Positions 34,869 to 42,327 of a stretch of 64,000 nucleotides of DNA are shown here, piece by piece (the stretch's first letter is position 1; the number at the start of each line of letters is the position of its first letter). The stretch is taken from contig NZ_JAKGAP010000011.1 of the NCBI RefSeq assembly GCF_021532375.1, positions 91,224 through 155,223 on the forward strand, read 5' to 3'. Position numbers and translations under genes: made by a program. The DNA is from Paenibacillus alkaliterrae (GTDB lineage: Bacteria; Bacillota; Bacilli; Paenibacillales; Paenibacillaceae). The notes beneath the pieces are model-generated. The model searched no databases. It worked only from the letters and a program-made list of their open reading frames with translations, and was not told where the DNA came from.

Positions 34869-36438
34869 ATTGTTTATTGTCGACGACGAGCCATTTATAT
34901 TGGAAGGCCTGTCATCTGTCATTGACTGGGAGGAATTCGGGATCAAACTATCCGGGAAAGCATCGGACGGTCGGGATGCCTTCGAGGCTTTGAAGCAATC
35001 AGGGGTCGATATCCTCATTACGGACATCAGGATGCCCGAAATGAACGGTCTGGAATTGATCAGACGGCTCAAGCCGCTATATCCGGATATGAAGTTTATT
35101 GTTTTGAGCGGCTACAATGAATTCGATTACTTACGAGAGGGAATGCGCCTGGGGATCGAAAATTATTTATTAAAGCCGATCAATATAAAAGAGCTGACCG
35201 AAACGGTTTCGAGCACGGTGCAAAAAATAGAAAATGCCGATCGGTACGCCTACCTTAACCGCAATCAGCTCGATATTTTACGGAACAATGTCCTTAACCG
35301 TTGGTTGACCGGGAAATTTGACCCCCTGGAGCTGAAAAACCGGCTGCAGCTGTTAGAAATTCCGACGGACAATTCGTTCTATACGGTAGCTGCCATCAAG
35401 ACTGTGCAGGACATCAATGGCTCCAGCAGCAGATCCATGCTGTGGGAGCAAGAGAACGGAGACGTGTATTCGCTTTGCAGAGAACAGGCTGAAAGGACAG
35501 ATAGCTGCTTCTGCTTCAACGACCTGGACGGAGACATCATTCTCATATTCACGGGGTCTGATGCCCATTATGAACAGCCGAAAGCCCTCGCCCTGCTCTC
35601 TCACATCAGGAATGAGTTGAAGCAATCGCTCGGTGTGCAAGTTCTGATCACGCTCGGCAGTCAAGAGTCCAGTTACTTGGATGTGTCACAAAGCTGCCAT
35701 CACGCAAAGCGGCTGCAGGAGTATTTCCTGACGAATGCGGAGGATGAGATTGTCCGCTACGATCAAATGCTCGGGGACGCTTTACGCTTTCCGGAATCGA
35801 TTACCGTAGATTGGTTTGAATACGAGCAGCTTCTTCACAGCAAAGACAAGCAAGCGCTCTACGATTATATTGACGAGTTGTTCGCAAAGCTGCAGTCGAT
35901 GGACGCGATCTCGCCGGGCCAAATTCATAACTGTGCGATTGATTTGATCTTGTGTACCAAACAAGCGGTAAAAGAAAATAAGCTTAGTCATGAGCTGGCT
36001 GCCAGCAGCTATAAACAACTGTTTACTGCTTTATTCAGAGCTCATACGATCGGACAATTAGCGGCGCATGTGAAATGGATCGCCGGCACCGCGGTGGACT
36101 ATCTTTCCACCCAGGATGATGAGTTCAGCCCGGTTGTAAAGCAGGTCATGCATCAGATCCAGACAAGGTACGCAGATGAGCTGTCATTAAAAACTTTAAG
36201 CCTAACCTTCAATATTCATCCGTTCTATCTCGGCCAGCTGTTCCAGAAGGAAACGGGAGAAAGCTTCTCCGATTATTTGAATTCGTACCGGATCAAAATA
36301 GCGCAAAAGCTGCTGAGGACGACCGCGATGAAGGCAAGTGAAATTTCGAAGCATGTCGGTTATTGGGAGCCCGGATATTTTTATAAACAATTTAAAAAAT
36401 ATACCGGAGTTTCGCCTGCCAAATATCGCAGCGGATGA
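34861..36438 (+). CDS. YesN-type response regulator, AraC family
   Basis: 525-residue regulator, TTG start at 34861 overlapping the kinase gene, with GAGGGGG upstream. The receiver domain (about 1-120) has VDDEPFILEG, the phosphoacceptor Asp in ILITDIRMPEMNG and Lys in LLKPIN. The C terminus carries two AraC helix-turn-helix motifs (LKTLSLTFNIHPFYLGQLFQ; ASEISKHVGYWEPGYFYKQF, then KKYTGVSPAKYRSG). It probably activates the divergent importer operon and perhaps the pectin-degradation genes downstream. Confidence 0.93.
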   Translation: MRKLFIVDDEPFILEGLSSVIDWEEFGIKLSGKASDGRDAFEALKQSGVDILITDIRMPEMNGLELIRRLKPLYPDMKFIVLSGYNEFDYLREGMRLGIENYLLKPINIKELTETVSSTVQKIENADRYAYLNRNQLDILRNNVLNRWLTGKFDPLELKNRLQLLEIPTDNSFYTVAAIKTVQDINGSSSRSMLWEQENGDVYSLCREQAERTDSCFCFNDLDGDIILIFTGSDAHYEQPKALALLSHIRNELKQSLGVQVLITLGSQESSYLDVSQSCHHAKRLQEYFLTNAEDEIVRYDQMLGDALRFPESITVDWFEYEQLLHSKDKQALYDYIDELFAKLQSMDAISPGQIHNCAIDLILCTKQAVKENKLSHELAASSYKQLFTALFRAHTIGQLAAHVKWIAGTAVDYLSTQDDEFSPVVKQVMHQIQTRYADELSLKTLSLTFNIHPFYLGQLFQKETGESFSDYLNSYRIKIAQKLLRTTAMKASEISKHVGYWEPGYFYKQFKKYTGVSPAKYRSG

Positions 36439-36439
36439 G

Positions 36440-36640
36440 CTTAACAGGTTTTAGAGGATGCGGCTGCCGGCTCAAGGCTTGCAGCCAAGGCAGGTCGATA
36501 TAGCCCTCCCTGTGAAACGTTCCAAGCTCCCGGTCTCTGCGAGTTGGCTTCTGATAGCAATAATAAACGGAAAGCTGCGGATGCTTCTGCTCCAGACAGG
36601 AGATATGCTGTTGCAAGTGGAAACCTTAACGGAAGGGCGG
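36440..36640 (-). pseudogene. possible C-terminal remnant of a flavohemoprotein (Hmp-like)
   Basis: A short minus-strand frame reads LEQKHPQLSVYYCYQKPT, then FHREGYIDLPWLQAL. This resembles the NAD-binding end of nitric-oxide-dioxygenase flavohemoproteins, where a YSxPT...DR...FHxEGxIDLxWL pattern is common. No haem or FAD domain, start or ribosome binding site is present. The stretch is short, so the match could be chance. Confidence 0.4.
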
Positions 36641-36767
36641 CCTTCAAATGGATCCTCGCGACTTACGGGAATGCGGTAATAAGGCTTGCCCTAAGCATCT
36701 GATAGGAGGTTTTAAGCTATATTAAGCTTGAAAATATCCTGTTAAACCTTCGTGGTCAATTTGCGTC

Positions 36768-36836
36768 ATGATGGATTTCTCCATTAACTTCGGCTCCGAG
36801 CGCCCATTCGAGCGCGCTATAATGGATTTCTCCATT
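36768..36836. repeat. two further copies of the palindromic repeat family
   Basis: CATGATGGATTTCTCCATTA near 36768-36787 and GAGCGCGCTATAATGGATTT from 36810, running on to CTCCATT at 36836, resemble the units at 22936-23011. The spacer TAACTTCG (36785-36792) and GAGCGC are also shared, but the palindrome centre differs (TTTC instead of TAAA). Confidence 0.65.
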
Positions 36837-37085
36837 GTCTTCCCGTAAATAACACCCAGTTCCCCGGTAAATGTTTTTATTGAGCATATCTGAGAAACAT
36901 GAGCTGGCGTTTTTCCAGTACATGCTGCCGGTGCAGTCGAGAACTCGTGGAATTGATTCGTGTAATTTATATAGGGATGTTATCCAACAAACAAAGCCAC
37001 AGCATCAACGTAATCACACTCCCCGCAAAATAATCATCAGATTTGATCCCGATCCCGATGGTCTTAAATAGCTGACGCTGATGTG
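36837..37085. other. non-coding stretch upstream of the pectate lyase remnant
   Basis: No credible gene, RNA or hairpin was found. Short frames exist but lack ribosome binding sites and recognisable motifs. The right end leads into the 18-base motif at 37086. Confidence 0.5.
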
Positions 37086-37103
37086 ATGATTGTGTACGTA
37101 ATG
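37086..37103 (+). promoter_or_regulatory. 18-base motif shared with 41113-41130 (candidate operator)
   Basis: ATGATTGTGTACGTAATG. It differs from the second copy at one position. A TATAAT follows at 37117-37122, so the motif would overlap or sit just above a -35 region, where an AraC-type activator would bind. Confidence 0.45.
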
Positions 37104-37126
37104 GACACTTCTTCCATATAATCAAG

Positions 37127-37640
37127 TTGCTGTCGCAAGACATGAAACTAATGAATGGAAGGGAGCTGATCGACGATATCGTGAACCGCTCTTATCCGTT
37201 TGATGCCGACATCGTCGACGAAGCGACGGTAGAAGCGCTTAAACAAGCTAAGGGGCTTGGGATCGAGTATATTCTGGATGCGCAAATCGAAGTGGATGGG
37301 ATCCTGACCGCTTGGTGCGCGCAGCATGATCCGTTCACGTATGAGCCGATGCGCGCTCGGGCATACGAGCATCCGTCCATATCGGGGTCCGAGTCCGTCG
37401 GAATCGTCCGCTATCTGATGGCGCAGCCGAACCAGACGGAAGAGATAAAGCGCGCGGTGAAAGGTGCCTTGGAATGGTTTGACTCCGTCAAGCTGGAGGG
37501 CATCCGATATGTAAGCTCCGATCCGAATGGGTTCTACTTTGTCGAGGATCCAAGCGCCGTATCCTGGTACCGCTTCTAGGAAATCGGTACGAACAAAGGA
37601 ATTTTCTCCGGCCGCGACGGCATCATCAAGTACAGCATTC
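37127..37640 (+). pseudogene. PL10 pectate lyase, truncated at both ends and with an in-frame stop
   Basis: The C-terminal half of a family 10 pectate lyase (PelA type), which cleaves polygalacturonate by beta-elimination. Visible landmarks are GIEYILDAQIEVDGILTAWC, AQHDPFTYEPMRARAYEHPS, SGSESVGIVRYLM and ALEWFDSVKLEGIR. A TAG replaces the expected Tyr codon after SWYRF; the reading then resumes in frame as EIGTNKGIFSGRDGIIKYSI, a normal PL10 ending. The N-terminal half with its catalytic and calcium-binding region is absent. At about 37640 the sequence switches abruptly to a pectinesterase in another frame. The product cannot be an active lyase. Confidence 0.85.
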
Positions 37641-38423
37641 AAAAAATTGAGAATCACGCTGGTCGGGGAAAGCGCGGAAGGGGCCGTGCTTACCTACGAT
37701 AATTACGCAGGCCGGGAGCGTCCGACAGGCGGAACGTATGGTACGAGCGGCAGCGCGAGCGTATTCGTGAACGGCAGCGATTTTACAGCACGCAATCTTA
37801 CGATTGAGAATAGTTTCGTCGAGTCCTCCGTTGACGTACAGAATAAGCAAGCCGTTGCACTCAATGTACGCGTCGACCGTCATCAGTTTATTAACGTGCG
37901 TTTCCTCGGCAACCAGGATACGCTGCTCACGAACGGCGGCACGCAATACTTCTATCAATGCTATATCGAAGGTGATGTGGACTTCATCTTCGGGGGCTCC
38001 CGTGCCGTATTCGAGGAAAGCGTGATTCATTCGCTCGATCGGGGCTCCTCCTCGAATAATGGGTATATTACGGCGGCGAGCACGATGATTACGGAGCCGT
38101 TCGGCTACTTGTTCTTGAACAGCAAGCTGACGAGCGATGCGGCTGCAGGAACGGTCTGGCTCGGACGTCCATGGCACCCTGGCGGCAATCCCGACGCCAT
38201 CGCAAGCGTACTGTTCATGAATACCGAGATGGGTGCGCATATTAACCCGATCGGATGGACGGATATGTCCGGCTTCCTCGCGAAGGATGCGATATTCGCT
38301 GAATATCAGAACTACGGTCCAGGCGCCGTCATCACCGATACGCGTCCGCAATTGACGGACGAAGAAGCAGCGGAATGGACGATTGAGAAAGTGCTTAAGG
38401 GGTGGAACCCGAAGGGCGAATAA
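37641..38423 (+). pseudogene. pectinesterase lacking its N-terminus, joined to PL10 remnant
   Basis: About 260 residues of a pectin methylesterase, which removes methyl groups from pectin. It begins mid-domain at LRITLVGESAEGAVLTYDNY and keeps the catalytic motifs GNQDTLL, GDVDFIFGG and WLGRPW. The first 40-60 residues of the beta-helix are missing and there is no proper start; an open frame from 37527 only overlaps PL10 sequence out of frame. No signal peptide exists. The beta-helix probably cannot fold correctly. It is followed 9 bases later by the GH43 gene. Confidence 0.8.
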
Positions 38424-38432
38424 GAAGGAAGG

Positions 38433-40031
38433 ATGAGTGCAAACGTGTCGAATCAAGATATAGCAACATTTCGGAACCCTGTCTTGCCCGGCTTTTACCC
38501 GGACCCTTCGATTTGCAGAGCGGGCGAAGACTATTACATGGTAACCTCAAGCTTCGAGTATTTCCCGGGGGTTCCGATCTTTCACAGTAAAGACTTAGTC
38601 CATTGGCGGCAGCTTGGGCACGTGCTTGACCGTCAGTCACAACTAAATCTGGACGGAACGCCTTGCTCAAAGGGAATCTATGCGGCCACGATCCGCTATC
38701 ACAACGGTCTGTTCTACATGATTACGACCTTCGTGGAGAGCGCTGCCGGCGCAAGACGCAACTTTTACGTGACGGCCGAGGATCCGGAAGGATCATGGTC
38801 TGAACCGATTTGGCTGCAGGACGCGCCAGGCATTGATTCCTCGTTCTTCTTTGATGACGACGGCAAGGCGTACGTGATGGCCAATCGGCAGCCGCCAAGC
38901 GGCCAGCAATATCCGAAGCATATGGAGATATGGCTGCAAGAGATTGATTTAAGAACCGGTCGTCTTGTCGGAGAAAAGCATAGTCTGTGGGATGGGGCGC
39001 AGAAGTTTATTCATGCGCAGGAGGGTCCGCACCTTTATAAAGTGAACGGTTATTACTACCTGCTTATTGCCGAGGGAGGCACAGGGCACACCCATTCGGT
39101 GACGGTTGCCAGAAGCGAGCGTCTTACGGGACCATACGAAGGCTGTAAGTCTAATCCGATCTTGACGCACCGCCATCTGGGCCGACAAGCCGATATTGTC
39201 AATGTCGGGCATGCGGATCTCGTGGAAACGCCGGGCGGGGAGTGGTGGATGGTGTGCCTTGGCTCCCGCCCGTACGGCGGCGGCTACCGTAATTTGGGAC
39301 GGGAGTCGTTCCTCGTGCCAATGCAATGGGAAGAAGGTTGGCCGGTCGTGAATCCGGGCAAGGGGGTTGTGGAGATGGAGCACCCTCGCCCGTCCCTGCC
39401 GGAGCATCGCTGGTTGTCTATGCCGGCGTGCGATCATTTCGATGGCGATACGCTTGATCCGCGCTGGAATTTTTTGCGTACGCCGCGGGGGGAGTTTTGG
39501 AGACTGCGTGCGCGCTTTGGTACTGGTTTGGAGCTCCGGCTAAAGCCGGAAGAGATCACACGCCTTGAGAATCCCAGCTTTATTGGCCGAAGACAGCAGC
39601 ACAGCCGCTTCAGCGCACGGACTTCGATGGCGTTTGCACCTGCGCAGGAAGGAGAGGCGGCAGGGCTCGTACTGCTTCAAAACAACAATTATCATTTCCG
39701 ATGTTTATATGAAATGAAAGAGGGACGCCGTGCGGTGCGGCTGATCGAACGGAGAGACGGAGTCGAGCGGCTTCTGGCGGAGCAACCGCTTGATGAGGAG
39801 CGGCTGTACTTCAAGGTGGAGGCAGTCGGTCAACGATACCGCTTCGCTTATGCCCTTCGTTCCGAGGCTTGGATCGACTTATGCATCGACTGCAACGGAA
39901 CGATATTAAGTACGGAAGTAGCAGGAGGCTTTGTCGGCGCTTATCTCGGTCTGTATGCGACGGGCGCTGGACGGCCGAGCGAGAATGCCGCGATCTTCGA
40001 CTGGTTTGAGTATAAAGGGGAAGAGGCGTAA
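38433..40031 (+). CDS. GH43 beta-xylosidase/arabinofuranosidase
   Basis: 532-residue cytoplasmic glycoside hydrolase. The five-bladed propeller domain (about 12-315) shows the catalytic base D24 (FYPDPSI), the pKa-modulating D135 (GIDSSFFFDDDG) and the acid E197 (AQEGPHLYKVNG). A C-terminal beta-sandwich (about 330-530) is typical of XynB-type GH43 enzymes. With no signal peptide it acts on oligosaccharides after import, releasing xylose or arabinose. Start ATG 38433, directly after AAGGAAGG. Confidence 0.92.
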   Translation: MSANVSNQDIATFRNPVLPGFYPDPSICRAGEDYYMVTSSFEYFPGVPIFHSKDLVHWRQLGHVLDRQSQLNLDGTPCSKGIYAATIRYHNGLFYMITTFVESAAGARRNFYVTAEDPEGSWSEPIWLQDAPGIDSSFFFDDDGKAYVMANRQPPSGQQYPKHMEIWLQEIDLRTGRLVGEKHSLWDGAQKFIHAQEGPHLYKVNGYYYLLIAEGGTGHTHSVTVARSERLTGPYEGCKSNPILTHRHLGRQADIVNVGHADLVETPGGEWWMVCLGSRPYGGGYRNLGRESFLVPMQWEEGWPVVNPGKGVVEMEHPRPSLPEHRWLSMPACDHFDGDTLDPRWNFLRTPRGEFWRLRARFGTGLELRLKPEEITRLENPSFIGRRQQHSRFSARTSMAFAPAQEGEAAGLVLLQNNNYHFRCLYEMKEGRRAVRLIERRDGVERLLAEQPLDEERLYFKVEAVGQRYRFAYALRSEAWIDLCIDCNGTILSTEVAGGFVGAYLGLYATGAGRPSENAAIFDWFEYKGEEA

Positions 40032-40056
40032 CTGCTGGTTCCGCTCGTACGAGAGG

Positions 40057-40093
40057 AGGGCTGCCGGTAATTCATTATGACCCCGGCAGCCCT
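40057..40093. terminator. hairpin between convergent GH43 and pectinesterase genes
   Basis: AGGGCTGCCGG (40057-40067) and CCGGCAGCCCT (40083-40093) are exact complements. The flanking T-content is modest on both sides. Confidence 0.7.
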
Positions 40094-40099
40094 ATTGTA

Positions 40100-41004
40100 T
40101 TATTCAAAAGGATTCCATCCGTCTTCGCCGGCCAACACCTTTGCCGGGGTGTACATCGCTGCTTCGCTGCCTGATAACCGCTTCGCCCACGGGACTCTTC
40201 CTTCGGTGCCCGCACCCGGTCCGGTGCTGCCGTACTCGCAATAGTTTGCGGTCGCCTCGGCCTCTGGCTTGTTCCAATTATCCCAGCCGTCTGGGTGAAT
40301 GTGTCCGCCCATCCAGCAGCGGATAAAGGCTGTCTTTGCGTAATTGCGCCATGGGCGGCCAAGCAGCACCGTTCCCCGCGGGGCGTCGCTTGTCAGCTTG
40401 CAGTCGAGGAATACATAGCCGAATGGGATGTTTTCGGGCGTCGATGCGGCGGTATAATAAAGTCGACGTCCCCTTCCAAGTAACAATCCTCATAATATTG
40501 CCGTGTGTTGCGCGGGGATTGCCCGCTGCGCGGACCGGCGAATGACCCGGGTTTCATAGGCTCTAGCGGGAGCGGCCCAGTAAACAGCGTGTCTTGATGT
40601 CCGAGGAATCGGCATCGCCGGAACATGGCCCGATCCCCGTCGACGTAGGCCGCCAGCGCTTGGCCGGCGAGCCGTCCGGGTCCCGCGCTGTTTTTGAACG
40701 TGATGAGCTCAGCCGAGAAGTGATCGGCCCCGATAAAAATAGAATAAGAGCGAAATGTGCCGTACGGTTCGCCGCCTTGCATCGTTTTGTTTGCGCAGTC
40801 GTCGAAAGTAAGCACAACCTCTTGCGCGTTCTTTCCTTGCCCTAATAGGGTAATGAACGGTTTAGTAATATGGAGTTTTTCTTTATACATGCCAGGTTTT
40901 ATTCGGATAGTAACAGGACTTGAGTTGTTATCCGGAACGTGATCAATCGCGTCTTGCACCTTTTTGAAATCTCCGTTTCCGTCCGCTGACACTTCTATGA
41001 TCAT
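40100..41004 (-). pseudogene. pectinesterase with internal deletion and frameshift
   Basis: A second pectin methylesterase, unrelated in position to the first. ATG 41004 gives MIIEVSADGNGDFKKVQDAI, the normal family start. The frame keeps GHQDTLF and EGDVDFI but is broken at about 40455, where about 25 residues (measured against the other pectinesterase in this window) are missing. It continues in another frame with YYTAASTPENIPFGYVFLD, LLGRPW and a normal C terminus ending GWNPFE. The lost stretch lies between the catalytic Asp and the catalytic Arg strands. No signal peptide is present, so it was an intracellular enzyme for oligomers. Confidence 0.85.
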
Positions 41005-41112
41005 ATGTACATCCAAACCCCTTTCCGAATGTAACGCTTTTTCTTGTAACTCCTCTATCATTGTACCAATAACATGAATCTTTAGATCCGTCGTTAAACG
41101 ATTCCTAATCTC

Positions 41113-41130
41113 ATGATTATGTACGTAATG
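41113..41130 (+). promoter_or_regulatory. 18-base motif, second copy (candidate operator)
   Basis: ATGATTATGTACGTAATG, 17 of 18 identical to 37086-37103. It sits between the divergent pectinesterase and esterase genes, 23 bases before a TATAAG at 41154. The distance is about 10 bases longer than in the first copy, close to one helical turn. Confidence 0.45.
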
Positions 41131-41223
41131 TCCTCCTCGCGCTAACTTAAACCTATAAGATGAACAGGCGTTGCCGGCAATCTATTAGGCGGGGCTGGTT
41201 CGAGAAGGAGTTTGATCGCAGCG

Positions 41224-42252
41224 ATGTGGAATCCGGATTCATTTGTAGAACAACTGCTTAACAAAGCACAGGCAATTCGTGATAAAAAAATGTCCGATGG
41301 CGGTGATTGGAGTACGCATCGCCTCCACCTAAGGCAGCAATTGACTGAAACGCTGGGCTGCTTTTCAGACTATGCGAACGTCCCGCTCGAACCTCGTGAA
41401 TTGGAAAAGGCGGAGCTCGATCCTTTCATCCGAGAGCGGGTGGAATATCGAACGGCCGATGGCTTGCTTGTGCCGGCGTATGTGGTATCGCTCAAGGGTT
41501 CGCCGGGCGGGCAACGGCCTGCCATATTAGCGCTTCACGGGCACGGATGGGGCAGCCGCGAGATGGTTGGTTTGCTGCCGGACGGCTCACCGAATACGAG
41601 TGAGCCGAGCGGACATGGGCGGACGGTGCTGGAATTAGCGGCTAGAGGATTTGTTGTACTCATCCCCGAAATTGTCGGGTTCGGCGATCGCTTGCTTCTT
41701 CGCGACGTTGGGGGCGGCGATCCGAAAGCGAACTCTTGCTTTCCGCTTGCGGCCGCGCTTCTTATCGCAGGGAAGACGCTAGCCGGTCTTAGGGTATATG
41801 AAGCTTCGCGAGCGGTCGATTACTTAGCTATGCGGAATGATGTGGACGCAGACCGAATCGGTGTCATCGGTTTTTCGGGAGGAGGTATGGTTGCCTCGCT
41901 TGCGGCTGCACTTGATGAGCGTTTGCGCGCGGCGGCGATATGCGGGTACACGAATACGTACCGGGGGAGTATCTTAGCGCGTCGTCACTGTTTAGATAAC
42001 TATTTGCCTGGCGTTCTTCGTTACGCGGAAATGCCGGAGCTGCTCGGCCTTATCGCCCCCCGCCCGTTGTTTATCGAAAGCGGAAAGGAAGACCCCCTAT
42101 TTCCTGCCCGGCATGTGCTAGAGGCGGTGAAAGTACTGAAAGACATCTATCGCCTCTATGGCTGCGAAGAAAGGGTGACGCTTGACGTGTTTGAGGGGGC
42201 GCATGAAATTAATGGGCGGGCTTCATTCGATTGGCTCCAAGCGACGGTCTGA
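41224..42252 (+). CDS. alpha/beta-hydrolase, acetylxylan-esterase-like
   Basis: 342-residue serine hydrolase. ATG 41224 is preferred to TTG 41212, which crowds the AAGGAG site. The catalytic triad is S218 (GFSGGG), D290 (GKEDPLFP) and H327 (EGAHEING). The oxyanion region is ALHGHGW, and PEIVGFGD matches dienelactone-hydrolase or acetyl-esterase families such as Abhydrolase_7. Without a signal peptide it should act in the cytoplasm, probably removing acetyl groups from imported pectin or xylan fragments. It is divergent from the damaged pectinesterase gene and ends at a bidirectional terminator. Confidence 0.85.
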   Translation: MWNPDSFVEQLLNKAQAIRDKKMSDGGDWSTHRLHLRQQLTETLGCFSDYANVPLEPRELEKAELDPFIRERVEYRTADGLLVPAYVVSLKGSPGGQRPAILALHGHGWGSREMVGLLPDGSPNTSEPSGHGRTVLELAARGFVVLIPEIVGFGDRLLLRDVGGGDPKANSCFPLAAALLIAGKTLAGLRVYEASRAVDYLAMRNDVDADRIGVIGFSGGGMVASLAAALDERLRAAAICGYTNTYRGSILARRHCLDNYLPGVLRYAEMPELLGLIAPRPLFIESGKEDPLFPARHVLEAVKVLKDIYRLYGCEERVTLDVFEGAHEINGRASFDWLQATV

Positions 42253-42261
42253 TCTGAGCAT

Positions 42262-42321
42262 AAGAATAGCGTATAAAAAACAGCCGAATGTCTGCTGCTT
42301 TTTACACGCTATTCTTGTTTT
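42262..42321. terminator. bidirectional terminator
   Basis: AAGAATAGCGT (42262-42272) pairs with ACGCTATTCTT (42306-42316), flanked by A-rich and T-rich tracts, between convergent genes. Confidence 0.85.
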
Positions 42322-42327
42322 TATACC

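Noticed and set aside
37527..37640. ATG 37527 as the true start of the pectinesterase
   Set aside because: These codons overlap PL10 sequence in another frame and do not resemble the pectinesterase N-terminus.
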